From Longimicrobium sp. (GTDB taxonomy: Bacteria > Gemmatimonadota > Gemmatimonadetes > Longimicrobiales > Longimicrobiaceae), in NCBI GenBank assembly GCA_036389795.1, contig DASVWD010000224.1:1-35534 (forward strand): a stretch of DNA of 35,534 nt, read 5' to 3'. The translations under genes were made by a program, and so were the position numbers. This document shows, in pieces, positions 15,967-22,223 of the stretch (positions are counted from its first letter, which is position 1; the number at the start of each line of letters is the position of its first letter). The notes beneath the pieces were generated by a model. That model was not told the origin of the DNA. It did no database searches and saw nothing but the letters and a program-made list of their open reading frames with translations.

Positions 15967-16866
15967 ATGCGGGGGTCTTCGCGGAGGGAGGAGGACGGCG
16001 GGCGGGGCGGGCAGGCGCTCGTCTTCGCGCTGGGCGCGGTGGGCGGCGTGGCGCTGGGGATGCTGCTGTCGGGGCGCGCCGAGGCGCACCCCGAGGTGCG
16101 CGAGATGGGCGCCCGCCTGCGGGAGCGCGCGCGCGGCGTGGCCAGGAGCCTGCGCCCCGCGCGCCTGCGCCGCGAGCTGCGCGAGCAGCTCGACCTCACC
16201 CGCCTGGAAGACGCCGTGCTCGACGCGTTCCTGCGCGACGAGATCCTCTCCGAGCGCGCCATCGACGTGGGCGCCATCAGCCGCGGCATCATTGAGCTCT
16301 CGGGCTCGGTGCGCACGGGCGACGAGGCCGAGCGCGCGGTGCGGCTGGCGCAGCGCGTGGAGGGCGTGGAGACCGTGGTGAGCCGGATGGACGTGGAAGA
16401 GGGCTCCCGCCGCCGGCGGGGGGCCGACGACGCCGAATCCGCGGAAGGAGGCAGGATGGCAGGAGAGTGGACGGGCCGCCAGGTAGGGATGGGCCGGCGC
16501 CGCCAGGGGCACGAGACCGAGCCCGGCCGCGCCGACGACTCGCAGCACCTGCGCGAGACCTCGCTGGAGCAGTCCGACCGGGCGCAGTTCGAGGACGAGG
16601 ACCTGGCGCACTCGCACCCGGTGATGTCCGCGCGCGCCGGGCCCGAGCCGGCGGACACGCGCTACCGCGAGGACGAGCTGGACCACCAGGACCCGTACGG
16701 CAAGCACGCCGTCCCGGTGGCCGAGCAGCCCCAGGCGATGAACTCGGACGCCCGCGTGGGCGAGGGGCTGAAGCCCGGCACCGAGCTGCTGCTCGAGGCC
16801 GCCGACGTGCCGGTGAAGCCCCACGGCGAGCGCCCCCGCCGCGACGCCGACGGCGACGAGCGGTAG
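15967..16866 (+). CDS. BON-domain membrane-anchored protein
   Basis: A 299-residue protein. Residues 17-35 form a glycine-rich transmembrane helix (YtxH-like start), followed by an Arg-rich helical segment. A BON domain at about 80-143 (LEDAVLDAFLRDEIL, IIELSGSVRTGDEAERAVRLAQ, VEGVETVVSRMDV) follows; BON domains are thought to contact phospholipids or support envelope integrity under stress. After residue 145 the protein is hydrophilic and probably disordered. The start is well supported by GGAGGAGGG at 15955-15963. A sigma70-like promoter and a strong terminator make it a single-gene unit. A stress or envelope role is inferred from the domain only. Confidence 0.85.
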   Translation: MRGSSRREEDGGRGGQALVFALGAVGGVALGMLLSGRAEAHPEVREMGARLRERARGVARSLRPARLRRELREQLDLTRLEDAVLDAFLRDEILSERAIDVGAISRGIIELSGSVRTGDEAERAVRLAQRVEGVETVVSRMDVEEGSRRRRGADDAESAEGGRMAGEWTGRQVGMGRRRQGHETEPGRADDSQHLRETSLEQSDRAQFEDEDLAHSHPVMSARAGPEPADTRYREDELDHQDPYGKHAVPVAEQPQAMNSDARVGEGLKPGTELLLEAADVPVKPHGERPRRDADGDER

Positions 16867-16892
16867 CCGGTCTTCGCTTCGATCGACATGTG

Positions 16893-16926
16893 GAAGCCCC
16901 TCCTCCCGGCGCGGAGGAGGGGCTTC
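16893..16926 (+). terminator. Terminator after BON-domain gene
   Basis: A perfect 14-base stem, GAAGCCCCTCCTCC (16893-16906) with GGAGGAGGGGCTTC (16913-16926), and a six-base loop; CGCTTTC follows. Confidence 0.85.
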
Positions 16927-16972
16927 CGCTTTCGGTGGAACCAGGACGGGGCCGGCGGACGCCGGCCGCGAG

Positions 16973-17000
16973 TTGCATCGGGGGGCGGCTCGCGTAGATT
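16973..17000 (+). promoter_or_regulatory. Promoter for yqeY
   Basis: TTGCAT (16973-16978), a 16-base spacer and TAGATT (16995-17000), 38 bases before the ATG. TAGATT is also used before the HEPN cassette. Confidence 0.5.
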
Positions 17001-17038
17001 CCGCCGCCTCCGAACGTGACCGAAGCCCGGGGACGACG

Positions 17039-17479
17039 ATGGCGGAATCGCTGAAGGACACCGTCCGCAACGACCTGAACGCGGCGCGCCGCGAGCGCGA
17101 CAAGCTGCGCACCACGCTGCTCACCACCTTCCTGGCCGAGATCCGCAACAAGGAGATCGAGGTGGGCCACGAGCTGGGCGACGAGGAGGTGCACGGCGTG
17201 GCCACCACCGCCATCAAGCGCCGCCGCGAGGCCGCCGAGCAGATGCGCGCCGGCGGGCGCGAGGAGCTGGCCGCGAAGGAGGAGCAGGAAGCCGCGCTCC
17301 TGCAGCCCTACCTCCCGCCGCAGCTGAGCGAAGCCGAGGTGCGCGCCCTGGTGCGCGAGGCGGTGGCCGGCGGCGCGAAGGACGTGGGCGGCGTGATGAA
17401 GCAGGTGATGCCGAAGGCGAAGGGGAAGTTTGACGGGAAGGAGCTCAACCGCATCGTCCGCGAGGAGCTGGGCGGCTGA
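17039..17479 (+). CDS. GatB/YqeY domain-containing protein
   Basis: A 146-residue YqeY family protein. The family shares the tRNA-binding tail domain of GatB, the amidotransferase subunit that corrects Glu-tRNA(Gln) and Asp-tRNA(Asn), and is thought to bind tRNA; the stand-alone role is not established. Typical blocks are LKDTVRNDLNAARRERDK, RLRTTLLTTF-like LRTTLLTTFLAEIRNKEIE, EAALLQPYLPPQLSEAE, and the C-terminal GKFDGKELNRIVREEL. ATG 17039 restores the normal N-terminus (MAESLKD) and has a GGGGA upstream; the upstream open frame covers the promoter. The length is standard. It is flanked by strong terminators, so monocistronic. Confidence 0.92.
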   Translation: MAESLKDTVRNDLNAARRERDKLRTTLLTTFLAEIRNKEIEVGHELGDEEVHGVATTAIKRRREAAEQMRAGGREELAAKEEQEAALLQPYLPPQLSEAEVRALVREAVAGGAKDVGGVMKQVMPKAKGKFDGKELNRIVREELGG

Positions 17480-17498
17480 TCGGCTGCGGGATCGAACG

Positions 17499-17541
17499 CG
17501 GCGCCCGCGGGTCGGCAGGACCCGCGGGCGCCGTTTGCTTT
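17499..17541 (+). terminator. Strong terminator after yqeY
   Basis: A perfect 15-base stem, CGGCGCCCGCGGGTC (17499-17513) with GACCCGCGGGCGCCG (17519-17533), and a five-base loop; TTTGCTTT follows. The T-tract doubles as the -35 region of the next promoter. Confidence 0.9.
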
Positions 17542-17563
17542 GTCCACTTCGCCGGGTTAGATT
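17535..17563 (+). promoter_or_regulatory. Promoter for the HEPN cassette
   Basis: TTGCTT (17535-17540), a 17-base spacer and TAGATT (17558-17563). A leader of about 50 bases would precede ATG 17620. It overlaps the tail of the yqeY terminator. Confidence 0.45.
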
Positions 17564-17619
17564 GGTTAACGCCTTTACGTTCCGATGCTCACCCTCGTTG
17601 TGCAACCCGCTCCCAATCG

Positions 17620-18198
17620 ATGCCCTCCATCGCCCTGCAGGTCTGGCAATCCCGTGGCCGGCAGGCGCTGGACGAGGTGGAGGCGGCGCACGCGGCGGTC
17701 GGAGGCGCCGGGCGCGGCAGGCGCTACGCCACGCAGCAGATCAACCAGGCGTACGTGGTGCTGCTGTGCTCCCAGTTCCAGAAGTTCTGCCGGGACCTGC
17801 ACACGGAGGGCGTCGACCACCTGACCAGCCAACCGGCGTTCATGCCTTTGGCCATGCTGCTGAACACGTCCATCATCGTGGGACGGAAGTTGAGCGTCGG
17901 GAATGCGAGCCCCGGAAACATCGGGGCTGACTTCGCGCGGTTCGGATTCAGATTCTGGGATGAAGTCCTTCGTCGTGATCGCCGTAACGGCGGACGTCAG
18001 GCGAAGCTGGATGAGCTGGTCCGCTGGCGCAACGCAATCGCTCACCAGGACTTCACGAGTCCAATGCTCGCCGGGCGGGAAACTCTGAGGCTTTCCGAAG
18101 TGCGTGCGTGGCGCTCGGTGTGCGAGAGCCTGGCCGTGGAATTCGACCGCGTGCTGGGATTATATTTGCTGTCGATCACGGGAGTGCGCCCATGGTAG
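17620..18198 (+). CDS. HEPN-like domain protein, possible RNase toxin
   Basis: A 192-residue, mostly helical protein of no assigned family. A WRNAIAHQDF segment gives R137-N-x3-H142, the Rx4-6H motif of HEPN domains, many of which are metal-independent RNases in toxin-antitoxin, abortive-infection and CRISPR effectors. The helical regions before it (QQINQAYVVLLCSQFQKFCRDLH; NTSIIVGRKLS) fit the four-helix HEPN core. It ends with TAG at 18198; the next gene's Shine-Dalgarno (AGGAGG, 18197-18202) overlaps that stop, so the genes are coupled. Codon third positions are less GC-biased than in the neighbours, suggesting transfer. HEPN membership is likely; RNase activity is inferred. It could instead be a non-catalytic HEPN protein. 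Confidence 0.75.
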   Translation: MPSIALQVWQSRGRQALDEVEAAHAAVGGAGRGRRYATQQINQAYVVLLCSQFQKFCRDLHTEGVDHLTSQPAFMPLAMLLNTSIIVGRKLSVGNASPGNIGADFARFGFRFWDEVLRRDRRNGGRQAKLDELVRWRNAIAHQDFTSPMLAGRETLRLSEVRAWRSVCESLAVEFDRVLGLYLLSITGVRPW

Positions 18199-18206
18199 GA
18201 GGTCAC

Positions 18207-18431
18207 ATGGCTACCAAGAAGGGGATGCCTCGTCCTGGGGACGAGATCAAGGTAGGTGATCGGGTCCACTATCGTACGCCTTACGCTGCCTTCGACGCTG
18301 TGGTCATCGAAGACCGCGGCTACATCGGCGTCAACGGCCGGCGCATCCTCGGGATCCTCACGCAGGACGACCTCGAGGAAGCGCGCGTCGAAATGGAGGT
18401 TCCCGCGGAGCACCTTACGGTCGTGGGTTAA
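18207..18431 (+). CDS. Small SH3-like hypothetical, first of two paralogs, possible antitoxin
   Basis: A 74-residue protein. ATG 18207 is set by AGGAGG five bases upstream, overlapping the HEPN stop. The centre reads KVGDRVHYRTP, then AVVIEDRGYIGVNGRR and an acidic helix TQDDLEEARVEME. The Gly/Asp-rich strand pattern suggests a small beta-barrel (SH3/KOW-like) followed by an acidic tail. It shares more than half its residues with the next gene's product. Its place directly behind a HEPN gene, and the acidic tail against a basic HEPN protein, suggest a partner or antitoxin role. No known family was recognised. Confidence 0.72.
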   Translation: MATKKGMPRPGDEIKVGDRVHYRTPYAAFDAVVIEDRGYIGVNGRRILGILTQDDLEEARVEMEVPAEHLTVVG

Positions 18432-18438
18432 ACCGTCC

Positions 18439-18666
18439 ATGACTCCGAGGAAGAACGGACATTGTCCGACGTACAGGATCAACGTGGGAGACCGGGTCTT
18501 CTGGCCCACGCCTCCGTGGGGCGGGTTCAAGGCCGAGGTGATCGAGGATCGCGGTCACATCGGCGTGAATGGCCGCCGCTTGCTGCAGATTCGCACCCTC
18601 GACGAGTACGAGGAGGCGCGCATCGACATGGCGGTTCCGGAAGAGGAGCTCGAGCTCCTCGACTGA
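18439..18666 (+). CDS. Small SH3-like hypothetical, second paralog
   Basis: A 75-residue paralog of the preceding protein. The shared core is VGDRV, TP, VIEDRG-IGVNGRR, then EEAR and VPEEELELL. The extra N-terminus has a Cys and basic residues (MTPRKNGHCPTY). ATG 18439 lies seven bases after the previous stop without a visible Shine-Dalgarno, so translation probably depends on coupling. The conserved IEDRGxIGVNGRR loop is likely functional, as it is nearly invariant while the flanks differ. A strong terminator follows, closing the three-gene cassette. Confidence 0.72.
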   Translation: MTPRKNGHCPTYRINVGDRVFWPTPPWGGFKAEVIEDRGHIGVNGRRLLQIRTLDEYEEARIDMAVPEEELELLD

Positions 18667-18690
18667 GGTCGATCCGACCCTGGAGGCAAG

Positions 18691-18723
18691 TCAGGCCGTC
18701 ACCGGCGCGCGGTGACGGCCTGA
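18691..18723 (+). terminator. Terminator closing the HEPN cassette
   Basis: A perfect 13-base stem, TCAGGCCGTCACC (18691-18703) with GGTGACGGCCTGA (18711-18723), and a seven-base loop; CGTTTG follows. It also serves the convergent membrane-protein gene. Confidence 0.85.
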
Positions 18724-18749
18724 TCGTTTGCGGCGGCGAGTCGCGCGGG

Positions 18750-19088
18750 TCAGCCGAAGGCGGCGAGGAGGTCGTCGACCTTGTCGAGGACGGGCTCGCG
18801 GTTCTCGGTGGCGTGCTCGTAGCGGCGGATGCGCAGGAGCGTGGACTCGTCCAGGTCGGCGTCGTCGAGCCAGGCCACCAGGGTGTCGCGGTCCATCCCG
18901 TCGTAGCCCAGCACCGGCTCTTCCATCTCCTCCGCGTCGACCTCCAGGAGGCGGTCCTCGCCGCCCTCGTCCCACTCGCCGCCGCCGGGGAGCGCCGGCT
19001 GCAGCCACCGCTCGTTGGCGAAGTCGCGGAAGGCCAGCGCGATCGCTCCCACCGCCGCCGCCCCCACCAGCACCTTGAGGAATCTCAT
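18750..19088 (-). CDS. Small membrane-anchored acidic protein, unknown
   Basis: A 112-residue protein. The start at ATG 19088 gives a short basic N-terminus and one transmembrane helix (residues 4-20, FLKVLVGAAAVGAIALAF). A very acidic segment (about 35-65) and a helical C-terminus (DRDTLVAWLDDADLDESTLLRIRRYE, read in two parts) follow. A 15-codon upstream extension is open but lacks codon bias, and a GGGGGCGG purine run supports 19088. The family was not recognised. It converges on the HEPN cassette terminator and has no operon partner. Confidence 0.65.
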   Translation of the reverse strand: MRFLKVLVGAAAVGAIALAFRDFANERWLQPALPGGGEWDEGGEDRLLEVDAEEMEEPVLGYDGMDRDTLVAWLDDADLDESTLLRIRRYEHATENREPVLDKVDDLLAAFG

Positions 19089-19177
19089 CGCCGCCCCCGG
19101 TCCGTCCTCGGTTGTGATATGTGGTCGCTTCACCCCCTCCCGCCGCGCAAATCGCCGGCCAGTGCGCTCTAACCCGC

Positions 19178-19299
19178 CAGTGCTGAGTGCTGAGTGCTGA
19201 GTCCTGAGTGCAAGTGCTTAGTGTTTAGTCCTTAGTCCTTAGTCCTTAGCACTTAGCACTTAGCACTCAGGACTAAAGCACTAAGGACTAACGCACTCC
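19178..19299. repeat. Long heptad-array inverted repeat
   Basis: The array begins GTGCTGA three times and GTCCTGA, continues with GTGTTTA and GTCCTTA units, then turns into complements (AGCACTT, AGGACTA). At about 120 bases it is the longest heptad element here. It ends five bases before the stop of the DtxR-family gene. Confidence 0.8.
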
Positions 19300-19303
19300 G
19301 GCC

Positions 19304-19993
19304 TCAGTTCGCCTGCGCGTCGGACAGCGGCCCCGGGTCGGCGTCAGGGCGCACGCGGATGCGCTGGGCCAGCGAGTGCGAGATCACCTGCGGCTCGCCG
19401 TTGACCGAGAGCGAGATCGGGCCCTCGAACGGCGACTTCTTGATCACCTCCACCTCGGCGCCGGGATAGAGGTTCATGGAGCCCAGGTAGCGCAGCTGCT
19501 CGGGCTCTTCGACCTCCACCTCCAGCACCCGCCGCGGCTGCCCCGGCTCCAGGTCGCCGAGCGCGGGGTACTGCCGCCGGTCCACCTCGCCGGTGGCGGT
19601 GGGGATGGCGGCGCCGTGCGGGTCGCGCTCGGGCTCGCCCATGAGCCGGGCCAGGCGCTCGATCAGCTCGTCGCTGGAGGCGTGCTCCAGGCGCTCGGCC
19701 TCGTCGTGCACGCGGTCCCACTCGTAGCCCAGCTTCTCCACCAGGAACAGCTCCAGCACCCGGTGCCGGCGGATGATCCTGAGCGCCGCCAGCTCGCCGG
19801 CCGCGGTGAGGCGCACGCCGTAGTAGGGCTCGTGGCGCAGCAGGTTCTGCTCGGCCAGGCGCTTGATCATGGCGGTGACGGCGGCCGAGGTGAGCCCCAG
19901 CCGCTCGGCGATGCGCGAGGTGGAGACGGGCGACTCCTGCTGCTGGAGCGTCCAGACGGCCTTCAGGTAGTCTTCGACGACGGGCGTGTACAT
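19304..19993 (-). CDS. DtxR/MntR-family metal-dependent regulator
   Basis: A 229-residue DtxR-family repressor. An N-terminal winged helix (about 1-65: VEDYLKAVWTL, VSTSRIAERLGLTSAAVTAMIKRLAEQNLL) is followed by a dimerisation and metal domain with HRVLELFLVEKLGYEWDRVHDEAERLEHASSDEL (written across the family blocks), and a C-terminal SH3-like FeoA domain (PGAEVEVIKKSPFEGPISLSV). The E-x-x-E-H ligand set (in AERLEHA) lacks the Cys of iron-type DtxR and looks like manganese-type MntR. It is expected to repress metal uptake or activate efflux when Mn or Fe is bound. ATG 19993 starts at the usual MYTPVVEDYL. No transporter lies beside it; it is divergent from a histidine kinase. Confidence 0.92.
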   Translation of the reverse strand: MYTPVVEDYLKAVWTLQQQESPVSTSRIAERLGLTSAAVTAMIKRLAEQNLLRHEPYYGVRLTAAGELAALRIIRRHRVLELFLVEKLGYEWDRVHDEAERLEHASSDELIERLARLMGEPERDPHGAAIPTATGEVDRRQYPALGDLEPGQPRRVLEVEVEEPEQLRYLGSMNLYPGAEVEVIKKSPFEGPISLSVNGEPQVISHSLAQRIRVRPDADPGPLSDAQAN

Positions 19994-20051
19994 GGGGCGG
20001 CCTCTCTGGGGCTCTGCGGGCGTCTCGTGCGTCACGCGGGGGATGGGTCCA

Positions 20052-20080
20052 ACTCTCGGGGCGCGCGGGGCGCGTGTCAA
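20052..20080 (-). promoter_or_regulatory. Possible promoter for DtxR-family gene
   Basis: On the minus strand, perfect TTGACA (complement of 20075-20080), a 17-base spacer and GAGAGT (20052-20057). The -10 is weak. A TTGCGC-17-CATGTT pair for the divergent kinase lies at 20126-20154. Confidence 0.4.
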
Positions 20081-20230
20081 GCGCGGTGTGCCGCGGCGGC
20101 GCGGGGGACCGGGCGGCCAATTCCCTTGCGCGCCGGCTCCCGGCCCGGCATGTTGCCGTTCACCCCCCGCCGCGGCCCGGCGCGCCGGCCGCTCTTCGTT
20201 CCGACCCGACCCGACGGCTCCCGACCCGCG

Positions 20231-21847
20231 ATGGGCCCCGATCCCGCCGAGATCCTCCGCGACCCCGCGCGCCTGGCCGCGCTGGCCGAGACCGGGCTCC
20301 CCGACTCGCCGCCGGAGGAGGCGTTCGACCGGCTGACGCGCCTGGCCGTGCGGCTGCTGGGGGCGCGGGTGTCGACGCTGTCGCTGGTGGACGGCGAGCG
20401 GCAGTTCTTCAAGAGCGCCGCGGGGCTCCCCCCGGAGCTCGCCGGGACGCGCCAGACGCCGCTCAGCCACTCGCTCTGCGCGCACGTGGTGCGGGCCGGC
20501 TCGCCGGTGGTGATCCCCGACGCCACGCGCGACGACCGGGTGCGGCACAACCCGATGGTGACCGGGCACGGGGTGCGCGCCTACGCGGGGGTGCCGGTGG
20601 CCACCCGCGACGGGCACGTGCTGGGGAGCTTCTGCGTGATCGACGTGCGGCCGCGCGACTGGGGCGAGGCCGAGCTGGCGGCGCTCGCCGACCTGGCGGC
20701 GATCGCCACGGACGAGGTGGAGGCGCGCCGCGCGCAGCTGCTCAGGGAGCGGGCCGCGCGGGTGGTGCGCGAGGCCGAGGCGTGGTTCCGCTCGCTGGTG
20801 GAGCAGTCGATCGCGGGGATCTACGTGTACGGGGAGGGCGGCTTCCGCTACGTGAACCCCCGCTTCGCGCAGATCTTCGGGAGGGTGCCGGCCGACTTCG
20901 CCGACCCCGGCGTCATCGAGCGCATCGTCCACCCCGAAGACCTGCCGCGGGTGCGCGAGAACATCCGGCTGCGCTTCTCGGGCGAGATCCCCACCATCCG
21001 CTACGCGCTCAGGGGCCTGCGCTCCGACGGCGAGGTGATCTACCTGGAGGTGCACGGAAGCCGCGCCGAGCTGGAGGGCCGCCCGGTGCTGATCGGGGTG
21101 ATGATCGACGTGACCGAGCGGGTGCGGGCCGAGCAGGAGCGCGTGGCCGCCGAGGCGTCGCGCGACCGCTTCTACGCCATGGTGAGCCACGAGCTGCGCA
21201 CGCCGATCAGCACCATCATGCTCTACAACGACCTGCTGCTCTCGGGCGTGTACGACCCCGTGACCGAGGCGCAGCGCGAGGCGGTGGAGCGCTCGCAGGG
21301 CTCTGCCCGGCACCTGCTGGAGCTGATCAACGACCTGCTCGACCTCTCCAAGCTGGAGGCGGGGCGGATGGACGCCCGCACCGAGGAGGTGGAGGTGGCG
21401 TCGCTGGTGGACGCGGTGCACGCGGACCTCCTGCCGATGGCGCGCGAGCACGGCTGCGAGCTGGTGCTGGAGGTGCGCGAGCGGCCGCTGCCGGTGCTGG
21501 GCGACGCGCGCCGCATCCGGCAGATCCTGCTCAACCTGCTGTCGAACGCCATCAAGTTCGGCTCGGGGCGCCCGATCGAGGTGCGCTGCGGCTCCGACGG
21601 CGCCGGGGTGTCGATCGAGGTGAGCGACCACGGCCCCGGGATCGCGCCGGGCGACCTGCCGCGCATCTGGGAGGACTTCGTGCAGCTGGGCGACGGGGAG
21701 GGGCGCGGCACCGGGCTGGGGCTGCCGATCGCCCGCCGGCTGGCGGAGCTGCTGGGCGGCAGGCTGGAGGTGTTCTCCACGCCGGGCGCGGGGAGCACGT
21801 TCCGCTTCTTCCTCCCCCACGTCTCGTCGCTGGCCGTGGGAAACTGA
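20231..21847 (+). CDS. GAF-PAS sensor histidine kinase
   Basis: A 538-residue soluble hybrid-free histidine kinase. A GAF domain (about 20-165; DPARLAALAETGLPD, LVDGERQFFKSAAGL, LGSFCVID) is followed by a PAS domain (about 185-300; AWFRSLVEQSIAGIYVY, VHPEDLPRV, IDVTERVRAEQ). HisKA has phospho-acceptor H320 in MVSHELRTP. The HATPase_c boxes are N (LLNLLSNAIKFG), G1 (SDHGPGIAPGD), F (WEDFVQL) and G2 (GTGLGLPIARRLAE). It autophosphorylates on a cytosolic cue and passes phosphate to an unlinked response regulator; none is present here. ATG 20231 gives the usual start of this GAF subfamily; ATG 20150 is an in-frame alternative. Confidence 0.92.
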   Translation: MGPDPAEILRDPARLAALAETGLPDSPPEEAFDRLTRLAVRLLGARVSTLSLVDGERQFFKSAAGLPPELAGTRQTPLSHSLCAHVVRAGSPVVIPDATRDDRVRHNPMVTGHGVRAYAGVPVATRDGHVLGSFCVIDVRPRDWGEAELAALADLAAIATDEVEARRAQLLRERAARVVREAEAWFRSLVEQSIAGIYVYGEGGFRYVNPRFAQIFGRVPADFADPGVIERIVHPEDLPRVRENIRLRFSGEIPTIRYALRGLRSDGEVIYLEVHGSRAELEGRPVLIGVMIDVTERVRAEQERVAAEASRDRFYAMVSHELRTPISTIMLYNDLLLSGVYDPVTEAQREAVERSQGSARHLLELINDLLDLSKLEAGRMDARTEEVEVASLVDAVHADLLPMAREHGCELVLEVRERPLPVLGDARRIRQILLNLLSNAIKFGSGRPIEVRCGSDGAGVSIEVSDHGPGIAPGDLPRIWEDFVQLGDGEGRGTGLGLPIARRLAELLGGRLEVFSTPGAGSTFRFFLPHVSSLAVGN

Positions 21848-21857
21848 AACGGCTGGT

Positions 21858-21930
21858 CTCTCACAGAGGACTCGGAGAGCTTCTTCCGATCCGCTGTTCC
21901 TCCGTGTCCTCTGTGCCCTCTGTGAGGTTC
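21858..21930. repeat. Inverted repeat with nine-base array
   Basis: CTCACAGAGG near 21858 pairs with CCTCTGTGAG near 21920. The right side is a tandem nine-base array: CCTCCGTGT, CCTCTGTGC, CCTCTGTGA. It follows the kinase stop. Confidence 0.65.
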
Positions 21931-21946
21931 AGGCAGTTTCCAGAAA

Positions 21947-22018
21947 TCTCACGCAGAGGAGCAGAGTCAGGAGAGAACGGCGAAACACCCTCTGCTGACT
22001 CTGCTCCTCTGCGTGAGA
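21947..22018. repeat. Perfect 23-base-stem hairpin
   Basis: The arms 21947-21969 and 21996-22018 are exact reverse complements (TCTCACGCAGAGGAGCAGAG... on the left) around a 26-base loop. With the preceding inverted repeat it fills most of the 376-base gap between the kinase and mutS2. The remainder (22019-22223) has no gene; it holds an AT-richer stretch (about 22090-22120) and TTCGCC-17-TACTTT (22159-22187), a weak candidate promoter for mutS2. Confidence 0.85.
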
Positions 22019-22223
22019 CATTCAGGATCTCGATCTCCCGACAAAGCCCGACGAACCGATACGACGGCTCCCGGTCTCCTCTTTCCGCTCTCCTGTATTC
22101 GGCTTATATTCGGTTAAAGGCGAGCGCGGTGGATGGGATTCCGCCGCGCTGCGTGCGCTTCGCCGGGCGGGCTCGCGGAGTTACTTTAGAGGCCGAGCCG
22201 GACCCCGCACGCAGCACGACCGG

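Noticed and set aside
19994-21820. Long N-terminal extension of the DtxR-family frame through the histidine kinase
   Set aside because: Antisense to the kinase; the DtxR family starts at the MYTPVVEDYL position and a promoter lies just upstream.
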